Positions 14,261 to 24,705 are shown, counted from the stretch's first letter. The stretch: DNA of 64,000 nt from Flavobacteriaceae bacterium (GCA_002723075.1 PBNJ01000016.1:32333-96332), one strand, 5' to 3'. The notes: generated from the sequence alone by a model not told the origin. Numbers and translations: made by a program.

Positions 14261-16300
14261 ATGAAATCACTATTTTATAAAATTTTTTTAGTGCCGGTAT
14301 TCTGTGTTTCTGTTCATGGTCAAAGCCATGAAAATTCTCCATGGCATATTACTGCAAAAAATATTGACACGAATAATTACTATGGGATAACTGTCGCAAA
14401 TGGGGTTGTGGGGATGGTTTCATCTCCGCAACCACTAAAAGTTGAAGAAGTAATTCTGAATGGTGTATATGATTATTATCAACGTGGACGTGTCAGCAAC
14501 ATTCTCAAAACCTTTAGTCATATGAATATGCATTTAGAGGTTGATGGTGTCAGAGTGGAACAAAATAATGTTGATGATTTTCAGCAGCATGTTAATATGA
14601 AGAGGGCTGAATTTATTACAACCTTTTCTGTTAAAAATAAAGTTAATGTGATTCATAAGCTCGTTTCGCTCCGCAACCTTCCTTATACTGCAATGAGTAT
14701 TGTTGAGATCACTGCTCTAGATGATGTACTTATCACGCCCATTAATTATATAGAATCCCCAAATCATATTTCAGATGTAAGAAATCTATATGCAGAAATC
14801 GATCGTCCACACGTGCTTATTCCGTTAATGACATCCGTTGGATTCAGCCCAGGAAAGAAAACAATTGCTGCTTCAACCTCATTTATTTTTCCAGAAAAAC
14901 ACGATGAGGAACCAAAGATCATACATGAAGACTGGGATTACAATATGCATTTAATGAAATTTAAAAAACGGTTAGTAAAAGGAGAAACTTACCAGTTTGC
15001 ATTAGTCGGTTCGGTCATTTCTTCTGTTCACAACAACGACCCACATAATGAGGCAGAAAGACTAACATTATATGCAAAATTAGAAGGAATTGCCCGTCTA
15101 TATTCCTCTCATGTTCAAGCATGGAAAAAATTATGGGAAAGCGATATCATTATTGAAGGCGATTTACGTTCACAAAGAGCTGTTAGGTCAGCACTTTATC
15201 ATTTGTATTCGTTTGCAAGAGAAGGAACATCATATTCGTTATCACCCATGGGGCTTTCTGGACTTGGTTACAATGGCCATGTTTTTTGGGATACTGAGCT
15301 ATGGATGTATCCACCTCTACTAATCTTGCAGCCTGAAATTGCAAAATCCATTTTAGAGTATAGGTTCGAACGACTCCAAGCAGCTAAGGAAAATGCATTT
15401 GCACATGGCTACCAAGGAGCTATGTTTCCTTGGGAGTCTGCTGAGGATGGATCAGAGGACACTCCAGTTTGGGCTCTAACAGGCCCCTTTCAACAACACA
15501 TTACGGCTACTGTAGGTTGGGCTTTTTGGAAATATTTTGAAGTTACAAAAGATTTAGAATGGCTTAGAAGTAGAGGTTACCCCGTGCTTAAAGAAGTCGC
15601 AACATTTTGGTCAAGTCGTGTAGAGAGAGCGCATGAAGGTCGTTATGAAATAAATAATGTAATTGGTGCCAACGAGTGGGAAGAAAATATCGATAACAAT
15701 GCTTTCACAAATGGTATGGTAAAAACAGTCATGGAATATGCTAGTTTAGCGGCAGAAGCATTGGGAAAAACCCCACCTGCTGACTGGAGGCATGTAGCAC
15801 AGCGCATTCCTATTCTTACATTTGAAGATGGTACTACTAAAGAAAACGAAACTTATGCTGGGCAATTAATTAAACAAGCAGATGTAAACCTGCTAGCATA
15901 TCCGCTAAAAATCATCTCTGATTCGGATAACATACGGCAAGATGTCAACTACTATGCACCTAGACTGGATCCAGGAGGCCCTGCAATGGGCAATGCCATT
16001 CTCTCAGTACTAATGGCAAGATTAGGTGATCCCAAAAAATCATTTCAATTTTTTGAGGACAGCTATCAGCCTAATGAATTACCTCCATTCAATGTAATTG
16101 CTGAAACTGCAGGTGGTACAAATCCTTACTTTGCAACAGGTGCTGGAGGTATGTTACAAGCTGTTATTTTCGGTATTGGCGGTCTAGACATTACTGGAAA
16201 TGGCGTACAGCAGCTAAAAACAAGCCTCCCCAAGAATTGGAAAAGCCTTCGTTTGACTGGAATAGGAAAAGAAGAATCAACTTTTATCGTAAAACAATGA
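14261..16300 (+). CDS. GH65 glycoside hydrolase, exported, hydrolytic type (kojibiose-hydrolase/trehalase-like)
   Basis: 679 residues with a cleavable signal (FLVPVFCVSVHGQS). Classical GH65 enzymes are cytosolic phosphorylases, so export suggests hydrolysis instead. The general acid is E472 in GANEWEENIDNNAFTN, equivalent to the GPDEY motif of phosphorylases. Where phosphorylases bind phosphate, this protein has AETAGGTNPYFATGAGG, with E615, resembling acid-trehalase-type hydrolases. The pair E472/E615 is close to the acid/base pair I recall for the Flavobacterium johnsoniae kojibiose hydrolase FjGH65A. Likely acts on alpha-1,2- or related glucosides; glucosylglycerol, which has the same glucosyl alpha-1,2 geometry, is a candidate. 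The stop overlaps the next gene's start (ATGA). Confidence 0.83.
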   Translation: MKSLFYKIFLVPVFCVSVHGQSHENSPWHITAKNIDTNNYYGITVANGVVGMVSSPQPLKVEEVILNGVYDYYQRGRVSNILKTFSHMNMHLEVDGVRVEQNNVDDFQQHVNMKRAEFITTFSVKNKVNVIHKLVSLRNLPYTAMSIVEITALDDVLITPINYIESPNHISDVRNLYAEIDRPHVLIPLMTSVGFSPGKKTIAASTSFIFPEKHDEEPKIIHEDWDYNMHLMKFKKRLVKGETYQFALVGSVISSVHNNDPHNEAERLTLYAKLEGIARLYSSHVQAWKKLWESDIIIEGDLRSQRAVRSALYHLYSFAREGTSYSLSPMGLSGLGYNGHVFWDTELWMYPPLLILQPEIAKSILEYRFERLQAAKENAFAHGYQGAMFPWESAEDGSEDTPVWALTGPFQQHITATVGWAFWKYFEVTKDLEWLRSRGYPVLKEVATFWSSRVERAHEGRYEINNVIGANEWEENIDNNAFTNGMVKTVMEYASLAAEALGKTPPADWRHVAQRIPILTFEDGTTKENETYAGQLIKQADVNLLAYPLKIISDSDNIRQDVNYYAPRLDPGGPAMGNAILSVLMARLGDPKKSFQFFEDSYQPNELPPFNVIAETAGGTNPYFATGAGGMLQAVIFGIGGLDITGNGVQQLKTSLPKNWKSLRLTGIGKEESTFIVKQ

Positions 16301-18405
16301 AAAAAATTATTTATTATATCGTTATTACACTCAGTCTACTTTTAACATCGTGTGGAAAACAAAACTCAATAGTAAGTCCAAATGGTGATTTAGAAGTCAA
16401 ACTCAAAGTAGATGAAAATGGACACCTTCTTTATTCAGTTTTGTTCAATGGCAAGAGTTATATAAAACCCTCTAAACTGGGGTTTGAATTTGCAAACGCA
16501 GATAACATGATGAGCGGATTCGAAATTATATCATCAAAAAAGGAAACCATTGTTCAGGATTATGAAATGCAGTGGGGTTTAAATCAGTTTATTTCTTCTA
16601 AACACAACCAACTATCACTAAATCTCAAGCATATTGAAAGCGGTCGTCTCATTGATGTTGTTTTTAGGGCTGCAGATGACGGATTCGCCTTTCGATATGT
16701 CATACCTAAACAAAAAGAAAAGGAGCTGATTGTATCAAATGAGCACAGTGAATTTAATTTTGCTGAAGATCCGATGTCATATTGGATTCCTGGAGATTGG
16801 GAAATCTACGAGCACCTTTACAACAAAACAAGAACAAGTGAAATCAATGCCTTGAGTAAGGTAAACCACCCGAATTTAGCACAAACTCATATCGTTGAAA
16901 ACAGTGTAGCTACTCCTGTAACTTTTATTTTTGATGATGGCACCCACCTGAGTTTACATGAAGCTGCTTTAGTAAACTATAGCGGAATGACATTAAAAAA
17001 GACTGGAGAAACTTCCTTTGTCAGCTCTTTAACTGGTCGTTCAGATGGCAACAAAGCTACGATCCCAACCCCTTTCAAAACCCCATGGAGAATGGGTATT
17101 ATTGGAAAAAAGGCAACCGATTTATTGAGCTCAAACCTTATGTATGATCTCAATGAACCCAACGAACTTGGAGACATTCGTGATTGGTTCACCCCTCATA
17201 AATACATCGGGATATGGTGGGAAATGCATATGGGAAAGAGTACTTGGGATTATGGAATGACACAAGATATGGGCACTTGGACAGATAGTGGAAATGCTCA
17301 TGGCCAGCACGGTGCAACAAATAAAAACACAAAAAAATATATCGATTTTGCAGCAAAACATGGATTTGATGGTGTTTTGGTTGAAGGTTGGAATACCGGT
17401 TGGGAATATTGGATTGGATTTGAGGATCGGGAAGGTGTTTTTGATTTTGTAACATCTTATCCAGATTATGACATTGAAATGCTACAAGCATATGCAAAAA
17501 GTAAGGGAGTGAGTCTAGTTATGCATCATGAGACATCAGCCGCTCCTCGAACATATGATAAACAAATGGATAAAGCGTATGCACTAATGCAATCACTAGA
17601 CATTCATGTTGTTAAATCAGGATATGTTGGTCCGTTAATTCCAAAAGGAGAGTATCACCATGGGCAATGGATGGTAAATCATTACAACAATGCTGTTCAA
17701 AAAGCAGCTAATTATCAGGTGGCTGTCAATACACACGAACCGATAAAGGGCACGGGGCTTGAGCGTACATGGCCAAATTGGATCTCTCGTGAAGGAGCTA
17801 GAGGGCAAGAGTTTAACGCCTGGAGTATTGAAGGAGGAAATTCTGTTGACCACCTAGCCACAATGGCTTTTACTCGTTTTTTGAGTGGGCCAATGGATTA
17901 TACCCCCGGCCTGGTTAAACTTGAGACAAAATTGGGCCCTAACGGAGATAATAAAGCCCGATCAACAATTGCTCAGCAACTGGGGCAGTATGTAGTGATA
18001 CCATCTCCCATTCAAATGGCGTGTGATCTCCCCGAAAATTATGAGCAACACCTAGACTGGCTACAGTTTATAAAAGATGTAGCTGTTGATTGGCAAAAAA
18101 GCATCCCAATACAAGGTGAGGTTGGTGATTATGTAGTTTGGGCAAAAACTCCAAAAGAAAACGAAAATTGGTATTTGGGTGCTGTCAATGATGAAAATCC
18201 GAGAGATCTAGAAATTGATTTGAGTTTCCTTGACAAAAACAAGTCTTACCGTATGACCATATACAGAGACAGTAAAGATGCACATTGGAATACAAACCCT
18301 TATGCAATTGAAATAGAAAACAAAACGATTAAGCAAACAGACACCCTTAAAGTATATCTAGCTTCTGGAGGTGGTTTCGGTGCTATACTCGAAAAATTAA
18401 AATAA
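16297..18405 (+). CDS. GH97 alpha-glucosidase, lipoprotein, inverting type
   Basis: 702 residues from the ATG at 16297, which overlaps the GH65 stop; the frame opens further upstream, but this start gives a lipoprotein signal with SLLLTSC. Same GH97 layout as the gene two positions upstream and clearly paralogous to it. E412 (HHETSA), E481 (THEPIKG) and E505 (GQEFNAW) keep the 69/24 spacing of the inverting SusB-type catalytic set. Unlike its paralogue it is lipid-anchored, so the two may work in different compartments or membrane leaflets. It probably removes terminal alpha-glucosyl units. Last hydrolase of the locus, 51 bases before glpK. Confidence 0.9.
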   Translation: MKKIIYYIVITLSLLLTSCGKQNSIVSPNGDLEVKLKVDENGHLLYSVLFNGKSYIKPSKLGFEFANADNMMSGFEIISSKKETIVQDYEMQWGLNQFISSKHNQLSLNLKHIESGRLIDVVFRAADDGFAFRYVIPKQKEKELIVSNEHSEFNFAEDPMSYWIPGDWEIYEHLYNKTRTSEINALSKVNHPNLAQTHIVENSVATPVTFIFDDGTHLSLHEAALVNYSGMTLKKTGETSFVSSLTGRSDGNKATIPTPFKTPWRMGIIGKKATDLLSSNLMYDLNEPNELGDIRDWFTPHKYIGIWWEMHMGKSTWDYGMTQDMGTWTDSGNAHGQHGATNKNTKKYIDFAAKHGFDGVLVEGWNTGWEYWIGFEDREGVFDFVTSYPDYDIEMLQAYAKSKGVSLVMHHETSAAPRTYDKQMDKAYALMQSLDIHVVKSGYVGPLIPKGEYHHGQWMVNHYNNAVQKAANYQVAVNTHEPIKGTGLERTWPNWISREGARGQEFNAWSIEGGNSVDHLATMAFTRFLSGPMDYTPGLVKLETKLGPNGDNKARSTIAQQLGQYVVIPSPIQMACDLPENYEQHLDWLQFIKDVAVDWQKSIPIQGEVGDYVVWAKTPKENENWYLGAVNDENPRDLEIDLSFLDKNKSYRMTIYRDSKDAHWNTNPYAIEIENKTIKQTDTLKVYLASGGGFGAILEKLK

Positions 18406-18456
18406 ATTCACGTCATAAGACTTTCGAAGTCAGTCACATTGTAAAGAAGATAAAAC

Positions 18457-19941
18457 ATGAAATACATCATCGCTATAGACGCAGGGACTACAAGCTCACG
18501 TGCAATTTTGTTTGATAAAAAAGGGCATCAAATCGGAGTTGCTCAATATGAGTTTACCCAATTTTTTCCGCAAAACGGATGGGTTGAACACGATGCTAAT
18601 GAAATTTGGGAATCTCAAAAAAAAGCAATTCACGATTTGATAAAGCAAACTGGTGTGCAGGACGAAGAAATTGCAGCAATTGGCATCACAAACCAGCGGG
18701 AAACAACCATCATTTGGAACAAAGAAACTGGGGAGCCAGTAGGTAACGCCATTGTTTGGCAGGATCGCCGAACCGCCTCGATTTGTACCGAGTTAAAACA
18801 AAAACACGAGGCGACTTTTATTGCGAAAACTGGTCTGGTCTTGGATCCTTATTTCTCAGGAACAAAAATCAAATGGATTCTTGACCAAGACCCTAAATTG
18901 AAAAAACAAGCCACAGAAGGAAAGCTTGCTTTTGGAACGGTCGACAGTTGGTTAATCTGGAAGTTGACCGGTGGCAATACGCATGTTACTGATGTTACAA
19001 ATGCAAGTAGAACCCTACTGTTTAATATCCATACTCTCGATTGGGACGATGAGCTTCTAAAAATTCTGAATATTCCAAAAGCAATTTTACCAAAGGTTGT
19101 CAGCTGTTCAGAAGTTGTTGGAGAAACCAGTGTAAAAAGTATTGGTCAGCAAATCACGATTTCTGGAATTGCTGGTGACCAACAAGCCGCTCTTTTTGGA
19201 CAGTTGTGCTGGGAGTCTGGTGATGTTAAAAACACCTATGGTACAGGATGTTTTTGTATCATGAATACGGGGAGTAAAGCCATTGTGTCAAAGAATAAAA
19301 TGCTGACAACCATCGGATATCAAATTGGAGGTAAAACCACCTATGCAATTGAAGGAAGTGTGTTTATTGCTGGTGCTTTGATCCAATGGTTGCGAGATGA
19401 ATTGAGTATGGTTAGTGAATCTTCCCAAATTGAAACGTTGGCAAAAACCGTTTCGGACAATGGTGGGATTACTTTTTTACCATCCCTAACGGGCTTAGGA
19501 GCTCCCTATTGGGAGCCAAGTGCAACTGGCGGAATACTTGGAATTACAAGAGGTACTAAAAAGGGTCACATTGCTAGAGCGGCCTTGGAAGCGATTGCTT
19601 TACGGTCACATGAATTGGTCAATGCCATGCAAAAAGATGCAAACACAAATTTTTCAGTTCTTAAAGTAGATGGAGGCGCATCTCAAAACAATCTTTTACT
19701 ACAAATTCAAGCCAATGTATTAAATACAAAAGTTGTTCGACCTGAAATCACCGAAACCACTGCCTTGGGAGCTGCTTTTTTTGCTGGGCTAGCTGTTGGG
19801 TTTTGGAAAAGCCAAGAGGAAATTCAAACTGTATGGAAGGAAAATGCCCAATTCCATCCCGATCAAGACAAGACCTATACAAATCAAATGGTTTCACTTT
19901 GGAATCAAAGAATTCAGGTAGTTTTAAGTAAAGATGGTTAG
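18457..19941 (+). CDS. glpK: Glycerol kinase
   Basis: 494 residues, full length. It phosphorylates glycerol to sn-glycerol 3-phosphate in the cytosol. The FGGY-family ATPase fold shows DAGTTSSRAILFD at the N-terminus, GITNQRETT, WQDRR, GVAGDQQAALFGQ-like GIAGDQQAALFGQ, and KVDGGASQNN...TTALGAA at the C-terminus. It follows the GH97 gene by 51 bases with no terminator between (only a small GACTT/AAGTC hairpin at 18419-18431 without T-tract), so it is likely cotranscribed with the hydrolases. It overlaps glpD by 8 bases. Its place here is the main argument that the locus releases glycerol. Confidence 0.96.
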   Translation: MKYIIAIDAGTTSSRAILFDKKGHQIGVAQYEFTQFFPQNGWVEHDANEIWESQKKAIHDLIKQTGVQDEEIAAIGITNQRETTIIWNKETGEPVGNAIVWQDRRTASICTELKQKHEATFIAKTGLVLDPYFSGTKIKWILDQDPKLKKQATEGKLAFGTVDSWLIWKLTGGNTHVTDVTNASRTLLFNIHTLDWDDELLKILNIPKAILPKVVSCSEVVGETSVKSIGQQITISGIAGDQQAALFGQLCWESGDVKNTYGTGCFCIMNTGSKAIVSKNKMLTTIGYQIGGKTTYAIEGSVFIAGALIQWLRDELSMVSESSQIETLAKTVSDNGGITFLPSLTGLGAPYWEPSATGGILGITRGTKKGHIARAALEAIALRSHELVNAMQKDANTNFSVLKVDGGASQNNLLLQIQANVLNTKVVRPEITETTALGAAFFAGLAVGFWKSQEEIQTVWKENAQFHPDQDKTYTNQMVSLWNQRIQVVLSKDG

Positions 19942-21484
19942 AGTCGATCAAATCAAAGCAATCGAAACTGCTAAAGAGCCGTGGGACATTGTGATCATCG
20001 GTGGTGGCGCTACGGGCTTGGGGGCTGCACTTGATGGAGCCAGTCGAGGACACAAAACCCTACTTCTTGAGAAAAGCGATTTTGCACAAGGGACTTCGTC
20101 AAAAAGTACCAAACTCATTCATGGAGGTGTGAGGTACTTGAAGCAGGGCAGCCTACGGCTCGTATTCCAAGCTCTCAAAGAGAGAGGTATTCTTTTAAAA
20201 AATGCACCGCATTTAGTGCACAAAATGAGCTTTATCATTCCCGTTTATTCGTGGTGGAACCTGCTATTTTATGGTGTCGGATTGATTTGTTATGATCTGT
20301 TGGCTGGCAACAAACGTATTGAGTCTACTACTATATTAAGTCGGAAAAAAACACAAACACTTTTGCCGAATCTCAAGGACGATCATCTAGTGGGAGGTAT
20401 TGCGTACTGGGATGCTCAGTTCAATGATGCGCGACTTGCCATTAATCTTGCTCGTTCGGCTGTCGCTTACGGGGCAACTGTAATCAACTATTGTTCTGTC
20501 AGTTCGCTCCTCAAGAAGAAAGGGGAAATCTGTGGAGTAATTGCCAAAGATCACATTAGCGGGAAAGAATACAAAATTGATGCGAAGGTCGTTTTGAATG
20601 CAACTGGTGTTTTTTCGAACCATATTCGGCAAATGGATCAGCCTGATATTAAAAGTAATATCATACCTAGCCAGGGCACACATATCGTTTTAGATCTGAA
20701 GTTCATGCTTGGAAACCATGCCATTCTGATCCCAAAAACATCGGATGGCCGTGTGCTGTTTTCCATTCCTTGGCACGATAAACTATTGGTTGGAACGACA
20801 GATTATATAGTCGATTCCATTGATGACAACCCCACCCCATTTTCTGAGGAAATCGACTATATTTTGAAAATCATTGGTGACTATCTGAAAAAACAGCCCA
20901 CACGGAAAGATATTTTGAGTGTATTTAGCGGATTAAGACCTTTAGTTGCGAGAAAAAATGACAAAACAAAAGACATTTCAAGAAATCACTCTATTGCCGT
21001 TAGTCAATCCGGTTTGGTTTCGATAACAGGAGGGAAATGGACTACTTATCGGAAAATGGCAGAAGACGCAATTGATGTTGTACAATCCGTTGGGGGAATT
21101 GAAAATCATAGAAGTAAAACAGCGGAAATCAAACTTGATGGCTTTGACTCATCGATCACAAATAAAAATCCATTACACATGTATGGTTGCTTTTCTACAG
21201 AGATATCAACAATAGATTCATCTACCGGTAATAGCTCATTGGGAAAGAATTTTTATCTTTCAGAAAATCAAATCTTATGGGGAATAAGAGAGGAAATGGC
21301 AATTCGATTAGAAGACATACTGGCTAGACGTAGCCGATGCCTTCTTCAAGATGCTAAAGAAACGATTAAAGTTGCCCCTGTAGTGGCAAAAATTATGGCA
21401 GACGAGCTTGGGCATGACCAACGTTGGGTTGACAACGAGTTACGAGATTTTAAGCAGGCTGCTGAAAAATATATAATGAACTAA
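19934..21484 (+). CDS. glpD: Glycerol-3-phosphate dehydrogenase (FAD, respiratory)
   Basis: 516 residues. It oxidises glycerol 3-phosphate to dihydroxyacetone phosphate at the inner membrane, passing electrons to quinone. The N-terminal FAD-binding motif is VIIGGGATGLGAALDGASRG, followed by the GlpD signature SSKSTKLIHGGVRYLKQG. The FSGLRPLVA and SITGGKWTTYRKMAEDA motifs and the C-terminal helical GlpD/GlpA domain are present. It overlaps glpK by 8 bases and precedes glpF by 10 bases, a tight glpKDF operon that completes the route from glycerol to glycolysis. Confidence 0.95.
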   Translation: MVRVDQIKAIETAKEPWDIVIIGGGATGLGAALDGASRGHKTLLLEKSDFAQGTSSKSTKLIHGGVRYLKQGSLRLVFQALKERGILLKNAPHLVHKMSFIIPVYSWWNLLFYGVGLICYDLLAGNKRIESTTILSRKKTQTLLPNLKDDHLVGGIAYWDAQFNDARLAINLARSAVAYGATVINYCSVSSLLKKKGEICGVIAKDHISGKEYKIDAKVVLNATGVFSNHIRQMDQPDIKSNIIPSQGTHIVLDLKFMLGNHAILIPKTSDGRVLFSIPWHDKLLVGTTDYIVDSIDDNPTPFSEEIDYILKIIGDYLKKQPTRKDILSVFSGLRPLVARKNDKTKDISRNHSIAVSQSGLVSITGGKWTTYRKMAEDAIDVVQSVGGIENHRSKTAEIKLDGFDSSITNKNPLHMYGCFSTEISTIDSSTGNSSLGKNFYLSENQILWGIREEMAIRLEDILARRSRCLLQDAKETIKVAPVVAKIMADELGHDQRWVDNELRDFKQAAEKYIMN

Positions 21485-21494
21485 ATCAAAACAT

Positions 21495-22241
21495 ATGACA
21501 CCTTTTTTATCGGAATTTTTAGGAACTTTTGTACTTCTCTTCTTGGGCATTGGCGTTGTAGCAAATGTTTCTTTACAAAACACCCTTGCATCTGGATCTA
21601 GTGCAACAGGAAAATGGATTTTAATCACAACTGCATGGGGGTTTGCGGTATTTTTTGGGGTTGTCGTTTCGGGAGAGTATAGCGGTGCTCACCTCAATCC
21701 CGCGGTAACCGTTGGCTTAGCAGCTGCCAATAAATTTGCATGGTCCCAAGTACCAGCCTATATTCTAGCTCAATTTTTAGGAGCCATGGCTGGTGCTATT
21801 ATGGCGTATATCTTTTATAGAGATCATATTAAATTAACGCAAGATGAAGGAGTAATCAAAGGTTGTTTTTCTACGGGTCCTGCCATAAGAAACACTACAA
21901 ATAATTTTATCAGTGAGTGTATTGGTACATTTATGCTTGTTTTTCTGATATTTTTTATTGCCAGTCCTTTTTTGGAAATCGATGGTGTAGAACAGGTGCA
22001 ATACGGAATCGGATCAATGGATGCTTTCCCTGTTGGTGTACTCGTTTGGCTCATAGGCATGGCTCTTGGGGGGACAACAGGATATGCGATTAATCCTGCT
22101 AGAGATCTCGGACCTCGGATTATATACTCTTTGGTCAGAGGTAAAAAAGCAAAGCCAGATTGGTCTTATGCCTGGATTCCCATATTCGCTCCTTTAGTAG
22201 GTGGATCCATTGCTGGAATTCTATACACGAACTTTTTTTAA
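21495..22241 (+). CDS. glpF: Glycerol facilitator (aquaglyceroporin)
   Basis: 248 residues, six membrane segments and two half-helices. Both channel signature boxes are present: HLNPAVTVG in the first half and INPARDLGPR in the second. The Asp after the second NPA box (NPARD) is characteristic of glycerol facilitators as opposed to water-only aquaporins. It lets glycerol produced outside the inner membrane, for instance by the exported GH65/GH97 enzymes, reach glycerol kinase. Sits between glpD and a TonB-dependent receptor, spaced by 10 and 6 bases. Confidence 0.94.
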   Translation: MTPFLSEFLGTFVLLFLGIGVVANVSLQNTLASGSSATGKWILITTAWGFAVFFGVVVSGEYSGAHLNPAVTVGLAAANKFAWSQVPAYILAQFLGAMAGAIMAYIFYRDHIKLTQDEGVIKGCFSTGPAIRNTTNNFISECIGTFMLVFLIFFIASPFLEIDGVEQVQYGIGSMDAFPVGVLVWLIGMALGGTTGYAINPARDLGPRIIYSLVRGKKAKPDWSYAWIPIFAPLVGGSIAGILYTNFF

Positions 22242-22247
22242 TTTTTT

Positions 22248-24623
22248 ATGAGATTTATTTTTTTTATACTTCAATTGTCATGCTGTTTTCTGTCTGCTCA
22301 ATCACTCATCAAAGGAACAGTTTATGATGAAAGTAAATTGGCAGTTCCTTATGCAGATATTCTATTAATTCAATCAGATGGACAAACAACATCAGATCAA
22401 ACAATAACAGATGAAAATGGAATGTTTTTACTTGAAACAAGCCGAACTGGAGTTGCAGAAATACAAATTATTAGTATGGGTTTCGAGCCAATGGTGATTT
22501 CAGACTTGGAACTTGATAATAACACCATTGATCTTGGCATTATAACTCTATTTGAGGCCGCTTATGCACTTGATGACGTAAATGTAACTGCGAAAAAAAT
22601 TTCATTTACAAGAAAAATAGACCGAGCTATTATTAATTTAGAAGATGATGCTTCTACTTCTGGATCTTCTATTTTAGATGTTTTAGAGCGAACACCTGGT
22701 ATTATTGTAGACCGGCAAAATGAATCGATTACAATGTTGGGTAAAACTGGAGTTAATGTCATGATTAATGGAAAAATGAGCTATATGCCAGCCAGTGCGA
22801 TTGTACAATATTTAAATGGATTACGATCAGAAAATGCAACTTCAATTGAGCTCATAACTACACCGCCTTCAAAATTTGATGCTGAAGGTAATGCAGGTTT
22901 TATAAATATAGAACTTAAGAAAAGTGCAGATGATGGTTACAATGGTAATATTGCCTCCTCCATAAGCACAGCAAAAGGAAAAACAAGCGAAGACGTTAAC
23001 TTGAGTTTTAATGTCAATAGTAAAAAATCTAATCTCGCATTTAACTATTCTATTATAAACAGCAAATTGCCCATTGCCTTTGATATGACAAGAAGCATGG
23101 AGATCAATGGTGTCACTACTCAAACATATCTTGAAGCCAAACGAGATAACACTAGACTAGTACAAAACGTAAGATTTGGGTACGATTATGAACATTCCGA
23201 AAAACTCTCTCTAGCTTTGACTGTTTCGGGATATGAAAATTCGTATGAAATGATAGAAGATAAATATGTCTCTCAATTAGATGAGCTAAATCTTGATGAC
23301 AACTACTACACGACTGAGGACAACTTTTGGAAAAATGCTCAATTGGGTATTAGTGCATCTTACCGATTTAAAAAAACGAAAATTGATTTTACAAGTGATT
23401 ATTTGCAATATTCAAATGACCAACCAGTTTATTATTCAATTTCCATTAATGAGCCTACAGAATCAGAAGATTTAAGCCTACAAACCACCAAAAACTCTCC
23501 TTTTGAGATACTCGCAAATAGCATTGATCTTGAAACCAATTGGAATGAAAGAATGACTTTCAGCTCCGGAATTAAACATATTGTAAACTCATATCAAAAC
23601 AAAACGAGTTTATTTGAAAATTCTGTAGTAAACGAATCCTTTTCAACGGATAGTCAATTGGATGAGGACATCTCTGCCATCTATTCACAATTACAAGCTG
23701 ATTTGAGCGACAACATCAAGGTTCAAGCAGGATTAAGATTTGAATATGCTAATTCTGAAATTTTTTCAAATTTAACACAGGAAGATTTAGTAAACAGAAC
23801 CTACAAAGACTTTTTTCCTTCGCTGTTTTTATCTTATAAAATCAACGATTTTAATAATCTAAACCTTTCTGTAAATCGAAGGATTAATCGCCCTGCTTTC
23901 ACAGATATGGCTCCTTTTTTATTTTTTGTAGATCTCGATCAGGCCTTTCAAGGGAACGTGGAGTTAAAACCATCATATACAAATAATATCCAGCTAGATT
24001 ATCGGTTTAAATCAATTAATTTAAACATTCAATATGCCAATGAAACTGACTTGATTGCTCGTTTTCAACCCAAAGTAGATCAACAAACAGGATTCATCAC
24101 GATTACACCACAAAATATTGACAAGCAAAAAACGATGACTGCTATTTTGAGTTATTCGTTTTTTCCAATTCAAGATTGGAATTTGAGGTTGTTCACTACA
24201 GTTTCCCATATCGATATCCAAAATGACAACGATTTGGGCACGTATGACCTACAGACCTTAAACTATAGATTGAATATCAATAATACCATCAACTTAAACG
24301 AAGACTTTTCTATACAGGTTTGGGGTTATTATAATTCTAAATCATTTTTTGGTATTAGCACATTAGATCCAAACGGATCCTTAAATCTAGGTTTACAAAA
24401 GAAATTCAAATCTTATACCCTCTCACTACAGGCTGAAAATATATTAGACACGCAAGATTGGCAGTTTCTAACTGAAAACCCTGAGGACAACTACAGGCAA
24501 CAAATGAATTGGAGTTTCAGACCGCCTCAAGTAAAATTATCTCTAAGCTATCGATTTGGCGATAATAATATCAAAGTCAAGGAAATTCGAGAAAGCGAGG
24601 AAACAAAAAGAATGAGCTTATAA
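22248..24623 (+). CDS. TonB-dependent receptor-like outer-membrane beta-barrel protein
   Basis: 791 residues. A signal peptide (about 1-18, ending LSAQS) is followed by a carboxypeptidase-like regulatory domain (IKGTVYDESKLAVPYADILL), a plug domain (LDVLERTPGIIVDRQNESITMLGKTGVNVMINGK as separated motifs) and a beta-barrel of alternating strands ending KLSLSYRFGDNN. It is the non-SusC type of Bacteroidota, and there is no SusD next to it. Starts 6 bases after glpF and so is probably the last gene of the operon. Could bring the locus's small glucoside across the outer membrane, but this family has varied ligands, including siderophores, so the link is only contextual. Confidence 0.85.
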   Translation: MRFIFFILQLSCCFLSAQSLIKGTVYDESKLAVPYADILLIQSDGQTTSDQTITDENGMFLLETSRTGVAEIQIISMGFEPMVISDLELDNNTIDLGIITLFEAAYALDDVNVTAKKISFTRKIDRAIINLEDDASTSGSSILDVLERTPGIIVDRQNESITMLGKTGVNVMINGKMSYMPASAIVQYLNGLRSENATSIELITTPPSKFDAEGNAGFINIELKKSADDGYNGNIASSISTAKGKTSEDVNLSFNVNSKKSNLAFNYSIINSKLPIAFDMTRSMEINGVTTQTYLEAKRDNTRLVQNVRFGYDYEHSEKLSLALTVSGYENSYEMIEDKYVSQLDELNLDDNYYTTEDNFWKNAQLGISASYRFKKTKIDFTSDYLQYSNDQPVYYSISINEPTESEDLSLQTTKNSPFEILANSIDLETNWNERMTFSSGIKHIVNSYQNKTSLFENSVVNESFSTDSQLDEDISAIYSQLQADLSDNIKVQAGLRFEYANSEIFSNLTQEDLVNRTYKDFFPSLFLSYKINDFNNLNLSVNRRINRPAFTDMAPFLFFVDLDQAFQGNVELKPSYTNNIQLDYRFKSINLNIQYANETDLIARFQPKVDQQTGFITITPQNIDKQKTMTAILSYSFFPIQDWNLRLFTTVSHIDIQNDNDLGTYDLQTLNYRLNINNTINLNEDFSIQVWGYYNSKSFFGISTLDPNGSLNLGLQKKFKSYTLSLQAENILDTQDWQFLTENPEDNYRQQMNWSFRPPQVKLSLSYRFGDNNIKVKEIRESEETKRMSL

Positions 24624-24705
24624 ATGGCTCTAAAACAGATTTATATTTCTTACAATTGTTTAAAATTCTAAGAAATACATTTACCAAAAACCAGTTGTCT
24701 AAAAG

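Noticed and set aside
18419..18431. Hairpin GACTT/AAGTC before glpK as a terminator
   Set aside because: Five-base stem and no T-tract; it would not end transcription, so the hydrolase genes and glpKDF are kept as one likely unit.
22248..24623. SusC-type receptor and a classical polysaccharide utilisation locus
   Set aside because: The receptor is about 790 residues, lacks SusC-like length and has no SusD lipoprotein next to it.
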